Shown here piece by piece: positions 56,061-64,000 of a DNA stretch of 64,000 nucleotides (position 1 is the stretch's first letter; the number at the start of each line of letters is the position of its first letter). The stretch spans positions 1 through 64,000 of the forward strand of contig DATLUM010000096.1 in the NCBI GenBank assembly GCA_035533095.1. Reading direction: 5' to 3'. The DNA is from Acidimicrobiales bacterium (lineage in GTDB: Bacteria > Actinomycetota > Acidimicrobiia > Acidimicrobiales > Palsa-688). Made by a program: the position numbers and the translations under genes. The notes under the pieces were generated by a model, which saw only the letters and a program-made list of their open reading frames with translations, made no database searches and was not told the DNA's origin.

Positions 56061-58331
56061 TTAATCGGAGGCTACCGAAACCCTCGCTGTCTCTTCCGGA
56101 TCGCGCCGGGCATCTGGCGCACCGCTGCGGATGATCAGCCGCCTCAGCGTCGCGTCGAACGGGAACGGGGGCTCGTAGTCGTCGCACACCGCAAGCCCTC
56201 GGTCGCGACCCACGAGCAGGCCGCCTCCCGCCGTCGCCTGCGCTGCGAATACGGCGGCGCCCGGGTGGTACGCACCGGCGACCGTTTCGCCGTCGACAAG
56301 GATCCGTAGGTTGTCGCGGCCGGGAGGCGCCGGCTTGAACTCCACGGACAACCGGCATTGGCCCGATGGGACGCGCCGCTCCGACCCAACACGGGTGGTG
56401 TGGCCCATAGACACGAGGCATGTGCACGGCCTGCCGTCGAGTAGGTAGAAAGCCCATCCTTCGTTGAGATCGCCCAAGGCACACACGACACCCGATGGAG
56501 GCTTGGCCTCCGAATCGATGTCGGCGACTGCTGTGAAGCCGCCGAACAACCGCGGCATCACGCCTTCGTATACGGGCGAGGTCCCCGGCACATATACCGC
56601 CTCGGAAGGCTGCGGGAATTCACCGGGATGCAGCGCCGACAGCGATTTGGGTCCTTCGAAAAGGGGCAGCACCTGGTTGCGCCCGGCCTCCTCCCACCAA
56701 ATCCGCTCGAGCTGCTCGACCCGATCAGGAAATCGGTCCGCCAGATCGATGGCTTCAGCGAAGTCCGCGTCGAGGTTGAAGAGGAACCACCGATCGGAGT
56801 CGAAGTCATCGCTTCCGGTGATGACTTCGCGTTCGCCGAACATTGGGGATACGTAGTCGGTAGTGACCTTCCAACCCTCGTGGTAAAGACCACGTGAGCC
56901 GTGCATCTCGAAATACTGCGTACCGCGAGGCGCCGGAGCGTCCGGATCCGCGAAGGTCCCCACCAAGCTGGCGCCATCAACGCGCTGCTGGGTCACTCCA
57001 TCCACCTCGGCGGGCGTCTCTACCCCGATGAAGTCGAGAACCGTGGGGAAGATGTCGACGGCGTGACAGAACTGGGAGCGCACCGAGCCCGCATCGTGCT
57101 CCGGGCCGCTACGACCGGGAAGCCGCGGCAAACGCGCTATCAGAGGTGTGCGGACCCCGCCAAGCCAGGCGTAGCGCTTCCAAAGCTGCAAAGGGGTGTT
57201 GCCGGCCCACGCCCAGCCGAAAGGGTAGTGGTTGAACGCGCGGGGACCGCCGATCTCGTCGATCCTGGTGAGCGCCTCATCCACGCTCTCGGGGTTGCCG
57301 AGCCAGGCGGCCGGCTCGTTGAGAGTGCCGGTGGCGCTGCCCTCGGCGCTCGCGCCGTTGTCGGACAGCACGAGGACCAGGGTGTTGTCCAGTTCGCCTC
57401 GTGCATCGAGAAAATCGAACAGACGCCCGAGGTGCGCGTCGGTGTGGGCGACGAACCCTGCGAACACCTCCATGTAGCGGGCGAACAGGCGCCGCTCGCC
57501 AGAGGTGAGCTCACCCCAGGCAGGAATCCAGGACGGGCGTTCCGTCAGGACAGTCGAGTCGGGCACGACGCCTGAGATCTTCTGCCTGGCGAAGATCTCG
57601 TCCCGCAGCGCCTCCCACCCAGCGTCGAAGGCTCCGGCGTATGCGTCGCTCCATTCCGGCGGGACCTGGTGCGGTGCGTGTGCAGCACCCGTCGCCAGCC
57701 AGCAGAACCACGGCTTGGCAGGAGTGGCCTGTCGCTGATCGGTGATCATGCGGATGGCTTCGTCGACGAGGTCTTCGGTGAGGTGGTATCCCTTGGCCGG
57801 AGAGCGCGGTGGGTCGACGAGGGTGTTGTCGCGACACAGCTCGGGTGCCCATTGGTTGGTCTCGGCGCCGAGAAACCCGTAGTAGCGCTCGAAGCCGACG
57901 CCGAGCGGCCAGCGGGTCATCGGACCCGACTGCGAGTACTCGCCGCGCGGGCAGAGGTGCCACTTGCCGACGGCGAGAGAGCTGTAACCGTTGTCGCGAA
58001 GGACGCGCGGGAGCAAGGCTGCGGAAGCCGGCAGCCGGCCCGTGTAACCAGGAAACCCCAGCGGGGTTTCCATCGTCATGCCGATCCCGACGGCGTGGTG
58101 GTTGCGACCACTCAGGAGCGCTGCCCGTGTGGACGAGCAGATAGACGTGACGTGGAAACGGTTGTACCGCAAGCCTTCCGCGGCGAGACGGTCGATGTGG
58201 GGGGTGCGTACCGTCGAGCCGAAGCAGCCCAGCTGGGCGAAGCCGACGTCGTCGAGGACGACTACGAGCACGTTAGGGGCGCCAGAGGGAGCCTTCGGGT
58301 ACGGGATGAACTGAGGGTCAGCCTCGCTCAT
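56061..58331 (-). CDS. Arylsulfatase-type sulfatase with CSSTR active-site motif
   Basis: 756 residues from ATG at 58331 (MSEADPQFIPYPKAPSGAPN). Sulfatase marks: NVLVVVLDDVGFAQLGCFGS (metal-binding Asp pair), [20 protein letters not shown] with the catalytic Cys65, SLAVGKWHLCP, and LVLVLSDNGASAEGS. It closely follows the layout of mycobacterial AtsA-like enzymes. The formylglycine motif CxPxR is CSSTR here, Pro replaced by Ser, so maturation by the formylglycine-generating enzyme may be affected. A 3-prime domain of about 120 residues is beta-rich. No signal peptide. It overlaps the end of no other gene; the longer open frame over otsA is rejected. Confidence 0.93.
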   Translation of the reverse strand: MSEADPQFIPYPKAPSGAPNVLVVVLDDVGFAQLGCFGSTVRTPHIDRLAAEGLRYNRFHVTSICSSTRAALLSGRNHHAVGIGMTMETPLGFPGYTGRLPASAALLPRVLRDNGYSSLAVGKWHLCPRGEYSQSGPMTRWPLGVGFERYYGFLGAETNQWAPELCRDNTLVDPPRSPAKGYHLTEDLVDEAIRMITDQRQATPAKPWFCWLATGAAHAPHQVPPEWSDAYAGAFDAGWEALRDEIFARQKISGVVPDSTVLTERPSWIPAWGELTSGERRLFARYMEVFAGFVAHTDAHLGRLFDFLDARGELDNTLVLVLSDNGASAEGSATGTLNEPAAWLGNPESVDEALTRIDEIGGPRAFNHYPFGWAWAGNTPLQLWKRYAWLGGVRTPLIARLPRLPGRSGPEHDAGSVRSQFCHAVDIFPTVLDFIGVETPAEVDGVTQQRVDGASLVGTFADPDAPAPRGTQYFEMHGSRGLYHEGWKVTTDYVSPMFGEREVITGSDDFDSDRWFLFNLDADFAEAIDLADRFPDRVEQLERIWWEEAGRNQVLPLFEGPKSLSALHPGEFPQPSEAVYVPGTSPVYEGVMPRLFGGFTAVADIDSEAKPPSGVVCALGDLNEGWAFYLLDGRPCTCLVSMGHTTRVGSERRVPSGQCRLSVEFKPAPPGRDNLRILVDGETVAGAYHPGAAVFAAQATAGGGLLVGRDRGLAVCDDYEPPFPFDATLRRLIIRSGAPDARRDPEETARVSVASD

Positions 58332-58377
58332 CCGCAGGGTCCGTGTCGGTTGCGCGCCAGTCAAGGCGCACAGCTTG

Positions 58378-59802
58378 TCAGCGCCGGCCCTCGGCCGCCA
58401 TGTCCAGTGCTCCGAGGAACGCTGCCGCCCAGTGGTGCACGTCATCCTCGAACACCCGCCGGCGCATCGCGCGCATCCGGCGGGCGGCCTCGGCACGAGC
58501 GTGTGTCGTGGCGCGCAGGATGGCCTGCTTGGTGCCGTCGATGTCCCACGGGTTGACCAGGTACGACTGGCGGAGCTCGTCGGCAGCACCGGTGAATTCG
58601 GACAGGACGAGCCCGCCTCTCTCGTCATGGCGGCAGGCCACGTACTCCTTCGCCACGAGGTTCATGCCGTCGCGCAAGGGCGTCACGAGCATCACGTCGG
58701 CCGCAAGGTAAAGGGCTGCCATCTCCTCGCGTGGAAAGGACTGGTGCAGGTAGTGGATGGCCGGTTGCCCGACGTGGCCGTGGTCCCCGTTGATCCTGCC
58801 GACGATCCCCTCGACCTCGTCACGAAGATGCCTGTACTCCTCGACACGCTCCCGGCTGGGAGTTGCAACCTGCACAAGGGTGGCTCGGGGAGGCCGGAGG
58901 TGCCCCTCGTCCAGCAACTCCCCGAATGCCCTCAAGCGGTGGAGGATGCCCTTGGTGTAGTCGAGCCGGTCGACACCGAGCAGCAGCACATCGGGATTTC
59001 CCAGCGAAGCTCGCAGCTCGCGCGCCCTCGCCGCGGTCTCGGGCCGGCGGGCCAGCTCGTCGAGCGAGGTGCTGTCGATCGATATCGGAAAAGCTCCGGC
59101 TCGAAGCCGCCTGCCGGCGACCTCGATGACGGATCCTCGCGTCGTGACATCGGCATGGCCCCTGGCCGCGCGCAAGAAGTTGGCCGCGTCGTCACGGCGT
59201 TGGAACCCGAGAAGGTCTGCGCCGAGCAGGCCCTGGATCACCTGTGTCCGCCAAGGTAAGCGCGAGTAGATCTCGTATCCCGGAAACGGAATGTGGTTGA
59301 ACCAGCCGATCCTCAGATCCGGCCTCTTGCGCCGAAGCATCGCCGGGACCAGCTGCAACTGGTAGTCCTGGACCCACACCGTCGCTCCTCTGTCACACGA
59401 TGCCGCCGTGACGTCCGCGAAACGATGGTTGACCTTCACGTAGGCGTCCCACCAACGACGCTCGAAGAACGGCCGGCCGGTGACGTCGTGGTAGAGGGGC
59501 CAAAGAGTGGCGTTCGAGAACCCCTCGTAATAATCCGCCACCTCCGCCGAACTCAGCGGGACGGGGACGAGATCGAATCCCTCGATCGAGAAGGGTGCAA
59601 GCTCCTCACCCGCAGAGCCGGACCATCCGACCCACTTGCCGCCGCTCCCCTTCAATATCGGGGCCAGCGCCGTGACCAACCCTCCGGGACTCGGGCGCCA
59701 GTCGTCCTCGAACGCAGCGTCGTCGCCCGGAAGGGGACCGTTCGCGTGCTCGACCGGTAGGCGGTTGGCCACGACTACCAGAGAACTTCGCCTACCCACC
59801 AT
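58378..59802 (-). CDS. otsA: Alpha,alpha-trehalose-phosphate synthase (UDP-forming type)
   Basis: 474 residues. SLVVVANRLPVEHANGPLPG at the start, then PGGLVTALAPIL, WVQDYQLQLVPAMLRRKRPD, RIGWFNHIPFPGYEIYSRLP, and the sugar-nucleotide end DVMLVTPLRDGMNLVAKEYV are all typical. It makes trehalose-6-phosphate from a nucleotide-glucose and glucose-6-phosphate, for osmoprotection. The GTG or ATG at 59802 lies 11 bp inside the end of the fumarylacetoacetase gene. otsB is not in the window. Confidence 0.96.
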   Translation of the reverse strand: MVGRRSSLVVVANRLPVEHANGPLPGDDAAFEDDWRPSPGGLVTALAPILKGSGGKWVGWSGSAGEELAPFSIEGFDLVPVPLSSAEVADYYEGFSNATLWPLYHDVTGRPFFERRWWDAYVKVNHRFADVTAASCDRGATVWVQDYQLQLVPAMLRRKRPDLRIGWFNHIPFPGYEIYSRLPWRTQVIQGLLGADLLGFQRRDDAANFLRAARGHADVTTRGSVIEVAGRRLRAGAFPISIDSTSLDELARRPETAARARELRASLGNPDVLLLGVDRLDYTKGILHRLRAFGELLDEGHLRPPRATLVQVATPSRERVEEYRHLRDEVEGIVGRINGDHGHVGQPAIHYLHQSFPREEMAALYLAADVMLVTPLRDGMNLVAKEYVACRHDERGGLVLSEFTGAADELRQSYLVNPWDIDGTKQAILRATTHARAEAARRMRAMRRRVFEDDVHHWAAAFLGALDMAAEGRR

Positions 59803-61033
59803 GAGGCCAACTTAGCGGTGAAGGCAACACCCTCCCCGCAACCGAGCCGAGCCCGATCCGGACTCCGCCAGCACCCGGAGCCCACCCTGAGATCACAACC
59901 TCGTCGCCGTCTTCGAGAAAGGTGCGCTCGCGCCCGTCGCTGATCGCAAATGGCTTCGCCCCACCTCGGCTGAGTTCCAGCAGCGACCCGACCTGATCCA
60001 GCCGCGGTCCGCTCACCGTTCCGGACCCGAGCAGGTCGCCGGTCCTCACGTGTGCGCCGTTGCTCGTGAGATGGGCGAGTTGCTGTGCGCAGGTCCAGTA
60101 CATCGCGGAGAAGGGAGGTGTCGAGACGATCTCGTCATTGATGCGGACTTCGAGCGAGATGTCGAAACCCCAGGGTTCTTCGGCGTCGCGAAGATGAGGC
60201 AGAGGTGTCGGCGACCGCCGTGGGGGAGGCACGCGTGCTGCATCGAGCGCCGACAACGGCACGACCCATGGGGAAACCGATGTGAGGAAGGACTTTCCGA
60301 GCAGCGGTCCGAGAGGCACGTACTCGAACGATTGGATGTCGCGTGCAGACCAGTCGTTGAGCAGCAAGACACCGAACACGTGCTCGGGGAACGCTCCCAC
60401 GGACACCGGGATACCCGGGCTGCTCGCCATGCCGACGACGAAACCGACCTCCGCCTCAAAGTCGAGTTTCTCGGTGGGCCGGAAGACAGGAGTGCCGTCT
60501 GCCGACGCGAGCTGTCCGCTAGGTCGGGTGACCGGCGTTCCTGACACTGAAACCGTTCCCGACCGGCCGTGGTAGCCGATCGGCAGGTGCTTCCACTGCG
60601 GTGGCAGGGGCTCCGCACCTGGACGGAATATCCGCCCCACGTTCGCCGCGTGGTGCTCTGAAGCGTAGAAGTCGACGTAGTCCGCAACAGTGAACGGCAG
60701 GTGCATCTCGACGCCTTCGATCGGTCGAAGATGCGGTTCCACCACCGCCCTGTAAGCCGAATCACGCAACCACGACGTGATCGCTTCCCGGGTCGCGCTC
60801 CAGGTCGGCGGTCCAGCCGCCATGAGGGCGTCCAGTGACGATGCTCCATGGAGCACATCGGCAAGCGGCGAACCCACTGCGACGGCTGTTGCTCCCGCGT
60901 CGAGCACCTGGTCGCCGATCGCCACGCCCACCCGGTGGTCCGTCGAGCCGTCGCTGAACACGCAATACGGAAGGTTCTCCAGGGGAAACGGTGAGCCTTC
61001 CGGAACCGGGACCCAACACCTGCTCGCCTGCAC
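59792..61033 (-). CDS. fahA: Fumarylacetoacetase
   Basis: 413 residues from GTG at 61033 (VVQASRCWVPVPEGSPFPLE without its first residue). FAH marks: DYVDFYASEHHAANVGRIFR, LPIGYHGRSGTVSVSGTPVT, KLDFEAEVGFVVG, NDWSARDIQSFEYVPLGPLL and GSGTVSGP. It hydrolyses fumarylacetoacetate, the last step of tyrosine/homogentisate breakdown. Other pathway genes are not in the window. It overlaps otsA by 11 bp and lies 25 bp after the acyltransferase gene, so the three may be one transcript. Confidence 0.95.
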   Translation of the reverse strand: MQASRCWVPVPEGSPFPLENLPYCVFSDGSTDHRVGVAIGDQVLDAGATAVAVGSPLADVLHGASSLDALMAAGPPTWSATREAITSWLRDSAYRAVVEPHLRPIEGVEMHLPFTVADYVDFYASEHHAANVGRIFRPGAEPLPPQWKHLPIGYHGRSGTVSVSGTPVTRPSGQLASADGTPVFRPTEKLDFEAEVGFVVGMASSPGIPVSVGAFPEHVFGVLLLNDWSARDIQSFEYVPLGPLLGKSFLTSVSPWVVPLSALDAARVPPPRRSPTPLPHLRDAEEPWGFDISLEVRINDEIVSTPPFSAMYWTCAQQLAHLTSNGAHVRTGDLLGSGTVSGPRLDQVGSLLELSRGGAKPFAISDGRERTFLEDGDEVVISGWAPGAGGVRIGLGSVAGRVLPSPLSWPHGG

Positions 61034-61058
61034 GACCCGGATGGTATGGCGCCGACGG

Positions 61059-63212
61059 CTATCCCGTGGACATCGCCCCGGCCAGCTCGGCGGACATCGC
61101 CGGCCCGAGGAAGTTGGAGTAGACGGCGGTGATGTGATTGTCGTCGCGCCAGACCTCGAGGTTCCCGACGATGTCGGCGCACTGCCCGTTGGCGCAGAAC
61201 CACGGCTCGGTCCGCACGTAAGAGGCACCCGCTTGCACGGCGGCCTGTCTTTCCAGAGTCTCACCCGCTTCGTTGTAGCCCGCGTCCTCGGACACCTGAC
61301 ACTTCTGTGCCGAGCTCAGGTTCTCCGAAAGGCACGACGGCACGATGAACTGAGGCTTCGGGACCGGGCCGATCACGAGAACCTTCGGGCCGAGCTTGAT
61401 GATTGACGAGATCATCTCGCTCAGCCCCTGCAGCCAGGTCTGCTGGTACGGAACGAACCCGTACTCGGCAATGTAATGGCGCGCCATCGCCAGGACGACA
61501 AGAGCGGGATGCACCTGAGCTATGCGGGTCAGGACGTTCTGCCGCCACGTCTCGCATTCCGTGAACGTCCGGCCGAGCTCGGGACTCCAGATCGGAGCGT
61601 CGATGGGCGGGCAGGTGGCCTTGGTCCAGTTGTAGAGCTTCCAGCCGTTCCGGTTGGCGGCGTAGTCGAGGGCGGGGAACCACATCGCTGCGTGAGAGTC
61701 GCCGAAGAGGACAATGCTCGTCGTCGACGTTTCGTCGCCGAAGGCGCAGTTGCGCACACTGCTGTCCAAGTAGCTGTCCATGCAACCGTCAACGAACACG
61801 ACAGGGTCGTCCAGGTGCGCCTTCGAGACCGACGGGTCCAGGTTTGCCGGCACTTGCGTGGTATTCAGGGAAGCGGCGACCTGCGACTGCACCTGCGCGT
61901 TGATGGCGTTGATCGCCGCTTGGTGAGGGTCGACGTTGACCGTATGGCTGTGGACTACCGGCGACGGCTGGTGGATCACGGCGACCGGTGCCCGACCGTG
62001 CCCGGCGAGCGATGGGAGGGTCGCCGCTATGACAGCGCAGGCAACGGCTCCGCCGGCGCTGAGGGTCCCCCCAGCCAGAAGGCTCCTCCGCGCCATCGCC
62101 GACAACCAGGCGGAGGCCCGGGCCGGATTCTCCACGACGACAAAAGAGACGAGCGCTACCAGTCCGCTGATCAACGCGACCAGAAGATTCTGCCCCAGGT
62201 TCAGCGGATGGCCGAGCGCATCAGGAGCCAGGACGAGAAACGGCCAGTGCCACAGGTACCACGAGTACGAGATTCGCCCGACGAGCCGAGGGCCTGGCCT
62301 GCCGAGAACTAGCCCGGGTCCGAGGGCTGCCGTCCCTCCGGCGATGGCCGCCGCTGTCCCGAGCACCGGGGCGAGAGCAGCGACGCCCGGGAACGGCGTC
62401 GACGGTCCGATGAGGAAGAAAGACCCCGTGATGGCGGCCAGGCCGCCCCATCCAAGGACCACAGCGGCGCGTGGATTCAGGTTCTCAACGAGCGGTGACG
62501 CCAGCGCGAGGAGGCCACCTGCGCCGAGCTCCCACGCGCGCGTCGGCAAGGAGAAGAACGCCCACGGTTGGTTGACGTGGGTGAGCCACAACGACAGCGC
62601 GAACGACCCGGCAGTCACCACCGCGAGAACCGCCATCGCGCTCCATACGTCGGGGCCCTGCAGCTCGCCACGAGTGGTGCGCCGCCGGCGCCACACGAGC
62701 GAGCCGACGATCAGGAGCAGCGGCCACAGCAGGTAGAACTGCTCCTCTACACCGAGTGACCAGTAGTGCTGGAACGGGGACGGTGCCGCCGTGGCGTTCA
62801 GGTAGTCGGTCTGTTGCGCGGCGAAGCGGTAGTTGCCGAAGTACAGGGCGCACGCGATGCCATCCCGGGCGACGTTGTGCAGCTCCAGCGGAGGCAGCCA
62901 GATGCGTGACGCGACGATCGTGACGACGACGACGAGGATGGAGGCTGGCAGCAGGCGACGCGCGCGGCGTGCGTAAAACGAGGCGAGCGAGACGCGCCTG
63001 GTCCGACGGAGCTCTCCCCACAGAAGCCCGGTGATCAGGTAGCCGGACACGACGAAAAAGACGTCGACTCCGACATAGCCGCCGTGGAGGATCCCGACGT
63101 GGGCGTGATAGAGCACGACTCCGAGGACCGCGACGGCGCGCAGGCCTTCGATGTCCGGTCGGAACGATGGCCGCGCTCGCCTGGGGGCACGTGGGACGCT
63201 CTGGTAGTGCAG
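61059..63212 (-). CDS. OatA-like acyltransferase: membrane acyltransferase_3 plus SGNH domain
   Basis: About 717 residues if started at the CTG at 63212; 685 from GTG at 63116. Ten or so spans make the acyltransferase-3 domain (GYVGVDVFFVVSGYLITGLL, the QHYWSLGVEEQFYLLWPLLL segment); the outside SGNH hydrolase-like domain has TSIVLFGDSHAAMWF and the final DDNHITAVYSNFLG (Asp-x-x-His). It should O-acylate a wall polymer or glycolipid. Start: family members begin RPDIEGLRAVAVLGV, which lies upstream of 63116; in that frame there is no ATG/GTG/TTG before the TGA, only CTG at 63212 preceded by GGAG eight bases upstream. Confidence 0.85.
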   Translation of the reverse strand: MHYQSVPRAPRRARPSFRPDIEGLRAVAVLGVVLYHAHVGILHGGYVGVDVFFVVSGYLITGLLWGELRRTRRVSLASFYARRARRLLPASILVVVVTIVASRIWLPPLELHNVARDGIACALYFGNYRFAAQQTDYLNATAAPSPFQHYWSLGVEEQFYLLWPLLLIVGSLVWRRRRTTRGELQGPDVWSAMAVLAVVTAGSFALSLWLTHVNQPWAFFSLPTRAWELGAGGLLALASPLVENLNPRAAVVLGWGGLAAITGSFFLIGPSTPFPGVAALAPVLGTAAAIAGGTAALGPGLVLGRPGPRLVGRISYSWYLWHWPFLVLAPDALGHPLNLGQNLLVALISGLVALVSFVVVENPARASAWLSAMARRSLLAGGTLSAGGAVACAVIAATLPSLAGHGRAPVAVIHQPSPVVHSHTVNVDPHQAAINAINAQVQSQVAASLNTTQVPANLDPSVSKAHLDDPVVFVDGCMDSYLDSSVRNCAFGDETSTTSIVLFGDSHAAMWFPALDYAANRNGWKLYNWTKATCPPIDAPIWSPELGRTFTECETWRQNVLTRIAQVHPALVVLAMARHYIAEYGFVPYQQTWLQGLSEMISSIIKLGPKVLVIGPVPKPQFIVPSCLSENLSSAQKCQVSEDAGYNEAGETLERQAAVQAGASYVRTEPWFCANGQCADIVGNLEVWRDDNHITAVYSNFLGPAMSAELAGAMSTG

Positions 63213-63272
63213 GTGTCAGTCTCCAGCCTTGCCGGTTCGGCGATTGTACGTGGAGGCGGTTCGGGTGAGCGG

Positions 63273-63908
63273 TCAGCCGCTCCCCGCGCCGAGGTCCAGG
63301 ATCCGATCGCAGCGAGCGGCAACGTCAGGATCGTGGGTTGCCAGGACCAGGGCGGTGCCGCGGTCGGTCACCTCGAGCATGCGCGCCAGGACGAGGCTGC
63401 GCATTTTGGCGTCCAACTCCGCCGTCGGCTCGTCCGCCAGCAGGATTCGCGGCTCCTGCGCCAACGCGCGCGCGACCGCAACCCGCTGCTGCTGGCCCCC
63501 GGACAGGTCGTCCACGAGCTGGCCGGCGTGCGAGGCGAGCCCGACCGCAGCCAGTACCTCGGCGGTCCTGCCGCGCGCCTGGGCCAACGACCCGCCGGCC
63601 GCCCGAACCGCTATCTCGACGTTCTCGGAGGCCGTGAGGAGGGACACCAGCCCGTAGCCCTGCAACACGACGGCGACGCCCAATGCCGGTCCGGCGAGGC
63701 CTTGCAGCGGTGCCCCTTCGACGCGGACCTCACCGGCGGTCGGCCGGGCGAGGCCACCGAGCAGGGCGAGGAGCGTCGTCTTGCCGGAACCCGAGGGCCC
63801 TACCACGGCAAGCTTCTCGCCGGCGGCGAGCTCGAGGTCGACGCCGTCGAGGACCACGGTGGCGCCCAGCTGGTAGCGGAGGGAACGTCCCTCGAGAACT
63901 GCAGTCAC
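63273..63908 (-). CDS. ABC transporter ATP-binding protein (LolD/MacB-type)
   Basis: 211 residues. Walker A VGPSGSGKTTLLALLGGLAR, signature DLSGGQQQRVAVARALAQEP, Walker B ILLADEPTAELDAKMRSLVL, H-loop ALVLATHDPDVAARCDRIL. Size and motifs match the ATPase of exporters with FtsX-like permeases. The GTG start overlaps the upstream gene's stop (GTGA), so the partner is the gene running off the right edge. Confidence 0.93.
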   Translation of the reverse strand: MTAVLEGRSLRYQLGATVVLDGVDLELAAGEKLAVVGPSGSGKTTLLALLGGLARPTAGEVRVEGAPLQGLAGPALGVAVVLQGYGLVSLLTASENVEIAVRAAGGSLAQARGRTAEVLAAVGLASHAGQLVDDLSGGQQQRVAVARALAQEPRILLADEPTAELDAKMRSLVLARMLEVTDRGTALVLATHDPDVAARCDRILDLGAGSG

Positions 63909-64000
63909 AGGTCCTCCGGGTCGACACGGGTGAGCTCCACGCCGTTGTCGGTGCGTTCCGCCTTGGCGAGCGAGCCCGGCGGCAGCACATCCATGATGTC
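63905..64000 (-). CDS. Partial gene end, probably the ABC permease partner
   Basis: Only the last 31 codons are in the window, ending DIMDVLPPGSLAKAERTDNG, then VELTRVDPEDL. It contains no span, so it would be a cytoplasmic or external tail. The 4-bp overlap with the ATPase gene suggests it is the transport partner, but the family cannot be named. Confidence 0.5.
   Translation of the reverse strand, partial: DIMDVLPPGSLAKAERTDNGVELTRVDPEDL

Overview
The window is high-GC actinobacterial DNA. It is dense, with many 4-bp stop/start overlaps (ATGA, GTGA, TTGA), GTG/TTG starts and hairpin terminators that mostly lack long U-tracts. The housekeeping block is ordered like the mycobacterial ftsH-folE-folP-folB-folK-panC-panD-coaX-lysS-clpC-radA region, with tilS, hpt and a DUF2342 metalloprotease upstream. 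An RsrA-type anti-sigma factor (mycothiol world), an F420-type Ddn-like reductase, and many lipid/steroid-type catabolic genes also fit Actinobacteria. lsr2 is absent between lysS and clpC. I infer a free-living actinobacterium outside Mycobacteriales, possibly Acidimicrobiia, but that placement is inference. I saw no rRNA, tRNA, CRISPR, transposase, integrase or phage gene.

Layout. 1-4250: minus-strand group of a partial secreted protein, a VOC/membrane fusion, a periplasmic binding protein and an unknown anchored protein. 4350-7283: plus-strand operon of TetR regulator, AttH-like DUF7064/7065-type protein and cytochrome P450. 7315-8583: short STAS-like gene overlapping tail-to-tail with an ECF sigma factor. 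8580-30206, all minus: sigR-rsrA, a small Zn-binding protein, DUF2342 protease, tilS, hpt, ftsH, folE, folP, a phosphatase-like protein that lost its Cys, folB, folK, panC, panD, nadB, nadC, coaX, lysS, polyprenyl synthase, clpC, an LppM-like lipoprotein and radA. This block makes folate, pantothenate/CoA and NAD and carries proteostasis and repair genes. 30309-34110: gpsA, a BluB-CobT fusion for the lower ligand of cobalamin, and a glycerophosphodiesterase.

34123-42332: catabolic genes (P450, acyl-CoA ligase, MFS carrier, epoxide hydrolase, class III CoA-transferase) and a membrane protein whose gene overlaps the CoA-transferase tail. 42372-49880: secreted GH3 glycosidase, alpha/beta hydrolase, ECF sigma factor with a DUF4349 membrane partner, galactokinase, extradiol dioxygenase and a Ddn-like reductase. 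49968-54816: branched-chain amino acid type ABC importer with fused LivH-LivM. 55197-55947: two small membrane proteins. 56061-63212: sulfatase, OtsA, fumarylacetoacetase and an OatA-like acyltransferase. 63273-64000: ABC exporter ATPase and the end of a partner.

Items most worth a second look: a hairpin element found twice, 40 kb apart, with a conserved loop; the overlapping sigma/STAS pair; a 12-bp AT-rich perfect palindrome at 31367-31407; a probable CTG start in the acyltransferase; the BluB-CobT and VOC-membrane fusions; the Cys-less phosphatase inside the folate operon; and a sulfatase with CSSTR instead of CxPxR.
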